Assembly (NCBI GenBank): GCA_964443275.1
Contig: CAYUCE010000068.1
Location: 1-9,047 of the forward strand
Direction: 5' to 3'
Length of the DNA: 9,047 bases
DNA from: CAYUCE01 sp964443275
Lineage (GTDB): Bacteria > Bipolaricaulota > Bipolaricaulia > CAYUCE01
Below the pieces are notes generated by a model. The model ran no database searches. It was not told the origin of the DNA and saw only the letters and a list, made by a program, of their open reading frames with translations. Position numbers and translations under genes: made by a program. How positions within the stretch are numbered: position 1 is the first letter of the stretch; every line of letters starts with the position of its first letter. This document shows positions 1-5,719 of this stretch, one piece after another.

Positions 1-84
1 TTGAAATTCACCTCGTATCATCAAAAATTCTATCCTCAAAATCCTGGATTCACAAATGCCTTCTTCGCCGGACTCGGGTTTTAA
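1..84 (+). CDS. C-terminal end of a probable outer-membrane beta-barrel protein (partial, 5' end outside window)
   Basis: Frame 1 is open from the first base to a TAA at 82-84 and gives 27 residues ending in FTNAFFAGLGF. Counting back from the final Phe, positions 1, 3, 5 and 7 are Phe, Leu, Ala and Phe. This alternating pattern with a terminal aromatic is the known C-terminal signature of outer-membrane beta-barrel proteins, recognised by the BAM machinery. What is seen is only this short tail; membrane location is inference from the pattern. The spacing to the downstream promoter and DUF4097 gene is ordinary. It could instead be a chance open frame, since 27 codons is short and there is no second line of evidence. 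Confidence 0.45.
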   Translation: MKFTSYHQKFYPQNPGFTNAFFAGLGF

Positions 85-93
85 GCTGAGAAC

Positions 94-102
94 TGATATA
101 AT
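94..102 (+). promoter_or_regulatory. Extended -10 promoter element for the DUF4097-type gene
   Basis: TGATATAAT is a perfect TATAAT hexamer (97-102) preceded by the TGN extension. No good -35 hexamer lies 17 bases upstream (74-79 reads TCGGGT), which is typical of extended -10 promoters. Transcription would begin near 109, leaving a leader of about 75 bases before the ATG at 186. It sits just after the stop codon of the upstream partial gene. Confidence 0.4.
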
Positions 103-185
103 TGACCCAGTGTAAAATAAGGCCAGAGGGGATGACCTAATCTAAAAGGCAGGTGGTTTTTCTCCTACCGCATCAGGAGGTAAAG

Positions 186-611
186 ATGAAAAGACTTATC
201 TCAATTCTTTTATTACTAATTTTTACGATGCTGATAACTTTATCTGGGGCAGCTTCTACTGACAATTACAAGTATACCGAAACTGTGGAGTATTCGATCG
301 AGTTTTCAGATAAGACCGGCTTTTTCATAAAGAATCCGGTGGGAAGTATAGATGTTCAAGCTTGGCCTGAATCCAGGATTGAAATCACCGCGGTTAAAAG
401 AGCCAAAAGGGAAGAAATCCTAGACGAGGTGGGGATTTCCATCAAGGAATCAAAAATAGGGGCGGAGATCAGGTTCTATCCGTATCACCTATTTGAACCA
501 ACCAATTTTGATGGTTATTTACCAGCTCATCGGATAAAGAATTACCCAGTGGATACAGATAAAATGGCGGCCCTTCTTGGAAGGGAACCCCCAAGAAACC
601 GCACTTTTTAA
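186..611 (+). pseudogene. DUF4097-type exported protein, 3'-truncated
   Basis: The start ATG at 186 follows a perfect AGGAGG (175-180) with a five-base spacer; a GTG at 153 is open but has no such site. The product is 141 residues. Residues 1-22 form a signal peptide (KR, then a Leu/Ile-rich core, then SGA). Residues about 35-100 match the start of the DUF4097 adhesin-like beta-solenoid: the segment IKNPVGSIDVQAWPESRIEI, then a VKRAKREE-like stretch and a strand ending AEIRFYP. Such proteins are usually well over 200 residues, with repeated short strands; here the frame leaves the family pattern near 470-490 and ends in unrelated sequence. From 469 on it lies antisense to the 3' end of the GNAT gene, so the fragment probably lost its 3' half in a rearrangement. 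A short product could still be made and exported. Confidence 0.6.
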
Positions 612-1584
612 AAACCCTTCTGTAGCTATTATCCCCCAGCCAACTGAAAGCAAGAAAATCCACCATCTGATCCTTACATTTTTTTACTGCATTCCAAACC
701 AGGTGGTGAGCAATGTTTTCGTTTGCGGCCATCAGTTCATACACCACCGCTGCTTTTATGTACTCTTTTTCGATAATTCGAAGTACCGTGTAGCCGGCGA
801 TCCTGTCCCCTTTCTCAGCCACAAGCAGTAAGTATTCCAAATTAGGGGCATCACAATATCGCCATTTAAGATAGTCCTTATCTTTTACAAATACTGCCCG
901 ATGTTTTTTTGAGACTCGCTTCCAAAAGCTGTCAAATCGATCATCTATGGTGGAGACCTGTTTTACATTTAACTCACTTGTCGAAAGCGGCTTTTGAGTT
1001 TGGCCAAAGCCTTTACTTAAAAGAAAAAGAGCTTTAGCTAGAGCTTGAGCAAGTAGGTTGTTTTCGATCCCCAATTTTAGCGAATTGACCCAATTAAGCG
1101 GCTTGATCATAAGTTCCATGGTCCCCACTTTTGACCAGCCAATCTTTACAACTCCGGGTTCAGAAAATCGGTTGGGGAATCCAAATATTAGAGCAATTCC
1201 CTCATCTTTAGCTTCAGCCAGTGACTTCTCAAGAATATTTGTAAATATGCCTTGTCGCCTATAATCAGGGTCTGTCATCACATCTATAGTTTGGGAAGCT
1301 AACACTTCTTGCTCATCAATTTTCATTCTCACCGTGATTAGGCCAGTTTGGCCAACTACCCTACCATTAGACTTAGCCAGCCAAATCCGACACTTATCGG
1401 TTGGATTATCTTGATAATACCAGCGCCACCACTCTAACCACTCCTCAAAACTAATATCCCTTCGATCCCACCATCTCAGCCACTTATTAAGTGGGGGGCT
1501 TTCCTTAGGATATGTCCTCCTCCACAGCTCGAAGATCCCCTTTTCATCTCCACTTTCGTACTTTGTTACGGACCAATCAACCAT
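469..1584 (-). CDS. Two-domain GNAT-family N-acyltransferase
   Basis: This 371-residue protein has a GNAT acyl-CoA binding motif at about residues 101-125: the segment IDVMTDPDYRRQGIF, with the R-x-x-G loop that holds the pyrophosphate of CoA. The family landmark W..YY..NP is at about 52-61. A second, degenerate GNAT-like half follows, with the family's KDKDYLKWRY segment near 235-245 and a C-terminal end of the GD.D type. Residues 35-56 are very rich in Trp. The ATG at 1584 overlaps the end of the upstream deacetylase gene by eight bases (ATGGTTGA), so translation is probably coupled; only a weak AAAGGG site precedes it. With that neighbour, the likely job is N-acylation of a deacetylated amino sugar in a surface glycan. 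The substrate is inference. The 3' end lies antisense to the truncated DUF4097 gene. Confidence 0.85.
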   Translation of the reverse strand: MVDWSVTKYESGDEKGIFELWRRTYPKESPPLNKWLRWWDRRDISFEEWLEWWRWYYQDNPTDKCRIWLAKSNGRVVGQTGLITVRMKIDEQEVLASQTIDVMTDPDYRRQGIFTNILEKSLAEAKDEGIALIFGFPNRFSEPGVVKIGWSKVGTMELMIKPLNWVNSLKLGIENNLLAQALAKALFLLSKGFGQTQKPLSTSELNVKQVSTIDDRFDSFWKRVSKKHRAVFVKDKDYLKWRYCDAPNLEYLLLVAEKGDRIAGYTVLRIIEKEYIKAAVVYELMAANENIAHHLVWNAVKKCKDQMVDFLAFSWLGDNSYRRVFKKCGFLGVPFQEGPPFYLYPLGNSLSDELVNNHQNWLVQIGDTDRT

Positions 1585-2641
1585 ATTTACCCTTTCTTTT
1601 AAACTTACTCACAGCACTGCAGATATCACTGTATGCTTCTGAAACCAACAGCATCAATTTGAATTTCTCGAGGTCGCAGTTGGGTTTAATTTCGGGCAGA
1701 ACTCTTCCCATCTTGTACGGATTGGTATTACCTTTAACGATTGTAGGGATACAGGTAACCGCACAGGTAAACCCACTTTCTTTGAGTACTTCCATATTTT
1801 GGGGATTAAAGTGATCAGGTCCACCGTATGGATAAGCGAAGGTAGTTACCGGCTTTCCAAGAGATCTTTCGATTTGCCTTTTCGACTGGGTAACTTCATC
1901 TCTTACCTCTTTTGGTCTTAGACGGGACAGAAGAGGATGGGTAACCGTATGAGCACCAAAATCGATATTATTTTCAGCCATTTCATAGATTTCATCCCAA
2001 TTTAGAATTAGCTTTTTGCCCAAATCAAGAGGAGTATCCACTCCTGTTTTTTCAATTATCTCTTCAACGCTTTTATTCTTGTCTTTATTTGCCAATTGAA
2101 TAAGTTTCTCGGTTACCATTTTAACTATAGCTTCCTTCTCTTGACCAGCATCTAGAGAAAAAGTCCCTAGATTTTCCAATTCGAGCGTCTGTATCGAGGT
2201 GTGATAAATTGCATACCTAACCAGGTCCCACCAGAATAACCTTCCATCGCCTATAGGGCCGGTAGTAAGAAAAACAGTTGCTGGAGTATCGTACTTTTTC
2301 AAAATAGGGTAAGCCTTCTTGTAAACGCACTTATAACCATCATCAAATGTTACTGCAACCGTCTTAGGAGGTAGAGACTTACCCTCTTTAAGGTAAGTAG
2401 CAATTTCTTCTAATGGTAAGATATTATAGCTCTGCGCAAGATATCTGATTTGATCTTCGAAGGTGCGAGTATCAACCGCTGTAAGTGACCAGGGAAATTC
2501 AGAATCACTCACCCGATGATAACCCAAGATTACCGCAAATGATTTAGGCTGGCGCTTTTTTGAAAACGCGTATATGTCAAACACATTCAGGTAATCAAGC
2601 GTGTATATTAGCCTCTCATAAAACTTAAGTGAATAAGCCAT
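1577..2641 (-). CDS. Polysaccharide deacetylase (NodB/CE4 family)
   Basis: The 354-residue protein carries the NodB motifs. Motif 1 is TFDDGY, with D100 as likely catalytic base and D101 as metal ligand. Motif 2 is HTVTHPLLSRL, with metal ligands H231 and H235. Motif 3 is FAYPYG at 268-273. A YHRV segment at 41-44 is typical of the longer members. About 125 residues separate motifs 1 and 2, including an FWWDLVRYAI stretch seen in the subfamily with a large insertion. The enzyme would remove N-acetyl groups from a glycan by metal-dependent hydrolysis. No clear signal peptide is seen, so it may act in the cytoplasm or at the inner face of the membrane. The ATG at 2641 has a stop codon four bases upstream and no ribosome site, suggesting a very short leader. 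It is the first gene of an operon with the GNAT gene. Confidence 0.9.
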   Translation of the reverse strand: MAYSLKFYERLIYTLDYLNVFDIYAFSKKRQPKSFAVILGYHRVSDSEFPWSLTAVDTRTFEDQIRYLAQSYNILPLEEIATYLKEGKSLPPKTVAVTFDDGYKCVYKKAYPILKKYDTPATVFLTTGPIGDGRLFWWDLVRYAIYHTSIQTLELENLGTFSLDAGQEKEAIVKMVTEKLIQLANKDKNKSVEEIIEKTGVDTPLDLGKKLILNWDEIYEMAENNIDFGAHTVTHPLLSRLRPKEVRDEVTQSKRQIERSLGKPVTTFAYPYGGPDHFNPQNMEVLKESGFTCAVTCIPTIVKGNTNPYKMGRVLPEIKPNCDLEKFKLMLLVSEAYSDICSAVSKFKRKGKYG

Positions 2642-2651
2642 ATTTTATGAT

Positions 2652-2681
2652 ATTATGGATCGGATCGCCCCTCTTATGCAA
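2652..2681 (-). promoter_or_regulatory. Candidate promoter of the deacetylase-GNAT operon, possibly giving a near-leaderless mRNA
   Basis: On the minus strand TTGCAT (2681-2676) and CATAAT (2657-2652) are 18 bases apart, a reasonable match to the -35 and -10 consensus. A start about seven bases below the -10 would fall near 2645, only a few bases before the ATG at 2641. This agrees with the missing Shine-Dalgarno sequence. TAATAT (2655-2650) is an alternative -10 with a 20-base spacer. Confidence 0.35.
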
Positions 2682-2754
2682 ACCCTCCTCATTGCAAGGA
2701 TAATCAAAAACTAGTCTCTTGATTAAAGCAGCTCTCAACCCTTATATTGGTTAT

Positions 2755-3192
2755 ATGATCCACGATAAGGGCGTTTACGTAATTCTGATCGAGGCTCTGG
2801 GGAAAGTTAAGGTTGGCCGTTTGGGGAATCTTTCGTTTGATGGAGCCTACCTTTATGTTGGATCCGCTCAAGGTGCTGGAGGGATTAAGAGAGTAGACCG
2901 GCACTTACAAGTCGCCTGCGGGAATAATCCCACCAAGAGGTGGCATATCGATTATCTACTCAAGGCCGGAAGGCCCAAAGACATCTTTGTTGCCTTTACC
3001 GAAAGGAAGGTGGAGTGCAAGCTGGCCCAAAGACTAAGCCGAGAAGCTATTCCGGTAATCAGCGGTTTTGGAGCTAGTGACTGTAAATGTAGGACCCATC
3101 TATTTAAATCCAAATTAGGGAAGGCAAAGAATGATGTATATACGGCTATGAAAGAGTATGGGTTAAAACCGCAAAGCTATTGGTCTAGTTGA
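2755..3192 (+). CDS. GIY-YIG nuclease, DUF123/Uri superfamily endonuclease
   Basis: From ATG 2755 the protein has 145 residues. It shows the DUF123 form of the GIY-YIG fold in order: KGVYVI (GIY strand), YLYVGSAQG (YIG strand), GGIKRVDRHL (Arg/His of the active site), KRWHIDYLL, an ECKLAQRL helix carrying the likely metal-binding Glu, and FGASDCKCRTHLF at the C-terminal side with its paired Cys. The family is known mostly from archaea and scattered bacteria; its cellular substrate is unsettled. The frame also opens at TTG 2719, but neither start has a Shine-Dalgarno at proper distance (AAGGA at 2696-2700 is 18 bases before the TTG). I prefer the ATG because family members begin a few residues before the GVY strand. 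It is divergent from the deacetylase operon and shows no functional link to it. Confidence 0.85.
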   Translation: MIHDKGVYVILIEALGKVKVGRLGNLSFDGAYLYVGSAQGAGGIKRVDRHLQVACGNNPTKRWHIDYLLKAGRPKDIFVAFTERKVECKLAQRLSREAIPVISGFGASDCKCRTHLFKSKLGKAKNDVYTAMKEYGLKPQSYWSS

Positions 3193-3291
3193 CCCCTTTA
3201 AGCCGGTTCCATTGGAAAGTCAATTTTTTAGGGAAGGATCTTGTACTTGCTCAATAATGGGAAACCGAATTGTCTATTATCAACTCATGTA

Positions 3292-3306
3292 AGGAGGTAA
3301 ATGATG
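3292..3306 (+). promoter_or_regulatory. Ribosome binding site with a choice of two start codons
   Basis: AGGAGG at 3292-3297 is followed by TAA and two adjacent ATG codons at 3301 and 3304. The spacing is three bases to the first and six to the second; the second matches the five- and six-base spacing of the genes at 186 and 5720. Confidence 0.6.
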
Positions 3307-5097
3307 AAAAAATCACATTTTAGCTTTATAGGTTATTTAATTCTGTTTGGTCTTTTGGTGGGTGGAATAACGCTTTCTCCCCATATTTTCAAAGCAGCCC
3401 TTAGGCCTTACTGCTATTTTGGAAAGATAAAAGAAATTCAGCTTTACCCTAACAAAATAGTTACCCTCCAAACAGAATACGAATGTGGAAACCGGCAGGA
3501 ATCCGTTAAGAAGATATTGAAAGGGAAGGTTCCTAACAGCGATGCTTTAGATGGTTTACAGATAGGTGATCACGTAGAAGTGATCAGTTTGGGAAGGCCT
3601 GAAGAATTTATAACCATAGCCCGGATGGGTTCGGAAAAGATGCAGGTAATAACCGATGTCTACGGAGATCCGGGATGGTTGGCACTTGATCTCCCAAACT
3701 TATTGGGAAATTTGGACATAAGCTATCATAACCAACCGGACTGTGCAAAATGTGGAGGGAGCGTTTGTCAAGCGAAATATACTACCGTAAGTGTGGCTTT
3801 CGGGTCTGATCGTTCCAAAAGTTGCCAGTTACATCCCCATGAAAGTTGTGAGTTAGAAGTAAATAATCAGACTGTAAAAATAATCTTTTACTCCGGTCAA
3901 GTCCCGGCTGGAAAATGCGGTGATCAAGCCCCCGGTCCCCAGCCGGTTTCAAATTTTACCATTCATATCCAAGAAGCTGTTGACGAAAACAATCCGCCAA
4001 ATACCCCCTCCGATCCTGTACCCCCAGATGCATCTCGTAACCAGCCTATTGCTATAAGCCTAAAATGGAGAGGAGGTGACCCGGATACTGAGGATAAGAT
4101 ATCTTATAAGGTCTATTTAGATACCACCAGTCCACCTACCAGGTCGGTGGCTAGTGATCTAGCTCAGCCGACCTACAGGATAAGTAAGCTTAACTACGAC
4201 ACCACTTATTACTGGCAGGTAGTATCGAAAGATACCCACGGAGCTTCAACCAAAGGCCCGATATGGTCCTTTACCACCCGAGGTCAAACTGAGGAAAAGA
4301 TGTATTGGGCAAATCTAGCAAACGGGGCAATCCAGCGAGCCAACCTGGATGGCTCTGAAATTGAAACTTTGGTTACCGGGCTCGAGAGCCCTTACAGCAT
4401 CGCACTGGATGCTACTCATGGTGAGATCTACTGGGCTGATGCAAAAGCGGAGAGAATCCAACGAGCTAACCTGGACGGAACTAGAGTCGAGACCCTCGTC
4501 ACCTCTGGGCTTGACTGGCCAAGGGGTATCGCGCTGGACCCGACTCAGGGAAAGATCTATTGGGGAGATCTGGCTCCAGCCAGGATTAGAAGGGCGAACT
4601 TGGACGGCTCCCAGATAGAGGACATCCTCATCTCCGGGAGAAGAATCGAATTTGGTAAAGTACTGGACCTGGCGTTGGATACGACCCAAGGAAAGATATA
4701 CTGGACTGATGCAGGAGCGAACAAGATACAACGATCGAACCTGGATGGCACCGGCGTAGAGTCTCTTGTCACCAACGGGGTCAAGACACCATACAGCATA
4801 GCGCTATATCTAACCCAAGGCAAAATGTACTGGACCGATCCGAGAGCAGGTAAGATCCAGCGGGCAAATCTTGATGGCTCCAATGTGGAGGACCTTGTGA
4901 CTGACTTAGATAGTCGTAGCTTATTCGGTATTGCGTTAGATGCGACCCACGGGAAGTTCTACTGGGTGGAGGACTGGACGAACAAGATCCGCAGGGCCAA
5001 TCTGGATGGCACCGAGGTGGAGACCCTCATCACCGAGGACATCTGGGGCCCTATCAAACCAAGCCTACGAGACATCGAGTTGGATGTGGGCGTATAA
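3304..5097 (+). CDS. Exported protein: Cys-rich N-terminal region, fibronectin-III-like module, six-blade YWTD beta-propeller
   Basis: Starting at ATG 3304 the product has 597 residues (positions here counted from ATG 3301). A signal peptide or anchor covers about 5-33. Residues 38-225 are a region I do not recognise, with eight cysteines, three of them in a CAKCGGSVC cluster (148-156). Residues 230-327 form a fibronectin-III-like module of the type NPPNTPSDP...YYWQVV.KD..GA...GP.WSFTT. Residues 333-598 are six repeats of about 44 residues beginning at 333, 375, 418, 465, 508 and 552. Each has a YWTD-like start (YWAN, YWAD, YWGD, YWTD, YWTD, YWVE), then RANLDG and IALD-type segments. Six repeats make one closed propeller as in LDL-receptor class B. 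The likely role is binding a ligand outside the cell; no enzyme motif is seen. The propeller DNA is clearly GC-richer than the 5' part. Confidence 0.85.
   Translation: MKKSHFSFIGYLILFGLLVGGITLSPHIFKAALRPYCYFGKIKEIQLYPNKIVTLQTEYECGNRQESVKKILKGKVPNSDALDGLQIGDHVEVISLGRPEEFITIARMGSEKMQVITDVYGDPGWLALDLPNLLGNLDISYHNQPDCAKCGGSVCQAKYTTVSVAFGSDRSKSCQLHPHESCELEVNNQTVKIIFYSGQVPAGKCGDQAPGPQPVSNFTIHIQEAVDENNPPNTPSDPVPPDASRNQPIAISLKWRGGDPDTEDKISYKVYLDTTSPPTRSVASDLAQPTYRISKLNYDTTYYWQVVSKDTHGASTKGPIWSFTTRGQTEEKMYWANLANGAIQRANLDGSEIETLVTGLESPYSIALDATHGEIYWADAKAERIQRANLDGTRVETLVTSGLDWPRGIALDPTQGKIYWGDLAPARIRRANLDGSQIEDILISGRRIEFGKVLDLALDTTQGKIYWTDAGANKIQRSNLDGTGVESLVTNGVKTPYSIALYLTQGKMYWTDPRAGKIQRANLDGSNVEDLVTDLDSRSLFGIALDATHGKFYWVEDWTNKIRRANLDGTEVETLITEDIWGPIKPSLRDIELDVGV
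4297..5094 (+). repeat. Six tandem YWTD (LDL-receptor class B) repeats
   Basis: The repeat units begin at 4297, 4423, 4552, 4693, 4822 and 4954 and are 126-141 bases long. Each encodes YW(T/A/G)D, (R/Q)RANLDG, VE.L(V/I)T and (I/L)ALD in that order. The third unit is the longest, with an insertion around the GRRIEFGK segment, and the last ends at DIELD close to the stop codon. The units have diverged at DNA level, so this is an old protein repeat and not a recent expansion. Confidence 0.85.
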
Positions 5098-5487
5098 CTC
5101 TTTTCTAGTACCTCCGCCATCTTCCAAGTCATTCAGGAGAGTGATACAAAGCGATCATTTGATCTTAATTTGAAACTTAACCTAATTCCTATTTTCTTCA
5201 CATTCAATTTAGTGAAAGCTGTTTTAAAATCTTGAGAAAGCCAAAGATGGGTGCAGATAGAGTAAAAGCAGAGTTAGCTCCTCCAAGGCTTGGTCGTAAT
5301 TCTGCCTGACATATTTACAGAGCCTCTATTTAATACCAAAGGCGACTTGGTCTTTGTATTAACACAGCTAGTCAGAGCCAAGCTCGCCTCCAATCACAAA
5401 ATATTTGCGGGTAAATCAGCCCTCGGGGAATTTGATAATTAAAAATCCATATTGTAGCCGCCCCTTTATTAAGGTAGAATGATTTCA

Positions 5488-5548
5488 GGTGAGAAGGTAA
5501 GCTATTTGAGGAGTAAAAGAGGGTGAAATTCTCTCACCATTATAGCTT
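5488..5548 (+). promoter_or_regulatory. Inverted repeats in pseudoknot order (possible structured 5' leader)
   Basis: Two seven-base perfect complementary pairs interlock. GGTGAGA (5488-5494) pairs with TCTCACC (5532-5538), and AAGCTAT (5499-5505) pairs with ATAGCTT (5542-5548). The order A, B, A', B' is that of an H-type pseudoknot. A competing local hairpin uses the same right arm: AGAG (5518-5521) with CTCT (5531-5534), or GGTGA (5522-5526) with TCACC (5534-5538). Mutually exclusive pairings are what a regulatory RNA would need, but I recognise no known riboswitch class, and such short pairings can arise by chance. Confidence 0.3.
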
Positions 5549-5569
5549 CATAACTGAAACATTTTGGAG

Positions 5570-5604
5570 TTTGAGCTGTATATTAATAAAGAGCGAATCT
5601 CAAA
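5570..5604 (+). promoter_or_regulatory. Small inverted repeat in the leader
   Basis: TTTGAG (5570-5575) is complementary to CTCAAA (5599-5604) with a 23-base loop. It is weak alone, but it continues the run of stems between 5488 and 5694 in front of the 899-residue protein gene. Confidence 0.2.
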
Positions 5605-5623
5605 AAGGATTAGCCAGGAGGCG

Positions 5624-5668
5624 ATGTTAAACCATTATAAACCATCTTCCCATCTAAATCGAAGATGA
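5624..5668 (+). other. Possible 14-codon leader peptide
   Basis: An AGGAGG at 5616-5621 is followed two bases later by ATG 5624 and a frame MLNHYKPSSHLNRR ending at TGA 5666-5668. The strong site makes translation possible, although the two-base spacing is short. The end of the frame overlaps the hairpin at 5643-5667, so ribosome position could affect that structure. No run of a single amino acid is seen, so classical attenuation is not supported. Confidence 0.25.
5643..5667 (+). promoter_or_regulatory. Hairpin in the 5' leader
   Basis: CATCTTC (5643-5649) and GAAGATG (5661-5667) form a perfect seven-base stem with an 11-base loop. No T-run follows, so it is not a terminator. It lies about 40 bases before the ribosome site of the gene at 5720. 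Confidence 0.4.
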
Positions 5669-5673
5669 ATATT

Positions 5674-5694
5674 ATTCCTTTAATGATGAGGAAT
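5674..5694 (+). promoter_or_regulatory. Second hairpin just before the ribosome site
   Basis: ATTCCT (5674-5679) pairs with AGGAAT (5689-5694) over a nine-base loop. It ends 13 bases before AGGAGG (5708-5713). It might protect the mRNA or influence ribosome entry; it is short and AT-rich, so the call is tentative. Confidence 0.3.
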
Positions 5695-5719
5695 TTCCAA
5701 AAATCTTAGGAGGCTTAAA

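Larger units (their letters stand above)
5098..5719. other. 622-base intergenic region without a convincing gene
   Basis: No frame gives a recognisable protein. The left half (5098-5460) contains short open frames: a 50-codon frame from TTG 5290 to TAA 5440-5442, and a separate frame running 5181 to about 5309. Neither has a ribosome site or a family match, so they may be remnants of a decayed gene. An imperfect hairpin, AATACCAAAG (5332-5341) with CTTTGTATT (5352-5360), lies here. The right half (about 5480-5719) holds several inverted repeats and looks like a structured leader for the gene at 5720. I see no rho-independent terminator after the gene ending at 5097 and no strong promoter hexamer pair. 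Confidence 0.55.

Noticed and set aside
153..185. An upstream GTG start for the DUF4097-type gene.
   Set aside because: The extra residues have no ribosome site, and the ATG at 186 has a perfect AGGAGG and begins a clear signal peptide.
574..597. Perfect seven-base inverted repeat TTCTTGG / CCAAGAA as a terminator between the convergent genes.
   Set aside because: It lies inside the coding sequence of the GNAT gene and has no T-run on either side.
3208..3230. ATTG-GAAAGT-CAAT followed by six T as a terminator after the GIY-YIG gene.
   Set aside because: The stem is only four base pairs, mostly A-T, and too weak to call.
4315..4883. Long open frames on the minus strand and in the +2 frame across the YWTD region.
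   Set aside because: They are shadows of the regular, GC-richer YWTD repeats; their translations show no family pattern or signal.
4297..5094. The tandem repeats considered as a CRISPR array or a DNA satellite.
   Set aside because: Unit length (126-141 bases), in-frame coding and strong DNA divergence between units show a protein repeat.
5518..5560. GGGTGAAATTCTCTCACC resembles the start of an FMN riboswitch (GGGTGAAATTCCC-ACC).
   Set aside because: The other conserved blocks of that riboswitch are absent, and the downstream gene has nothing to do with riboflavin.
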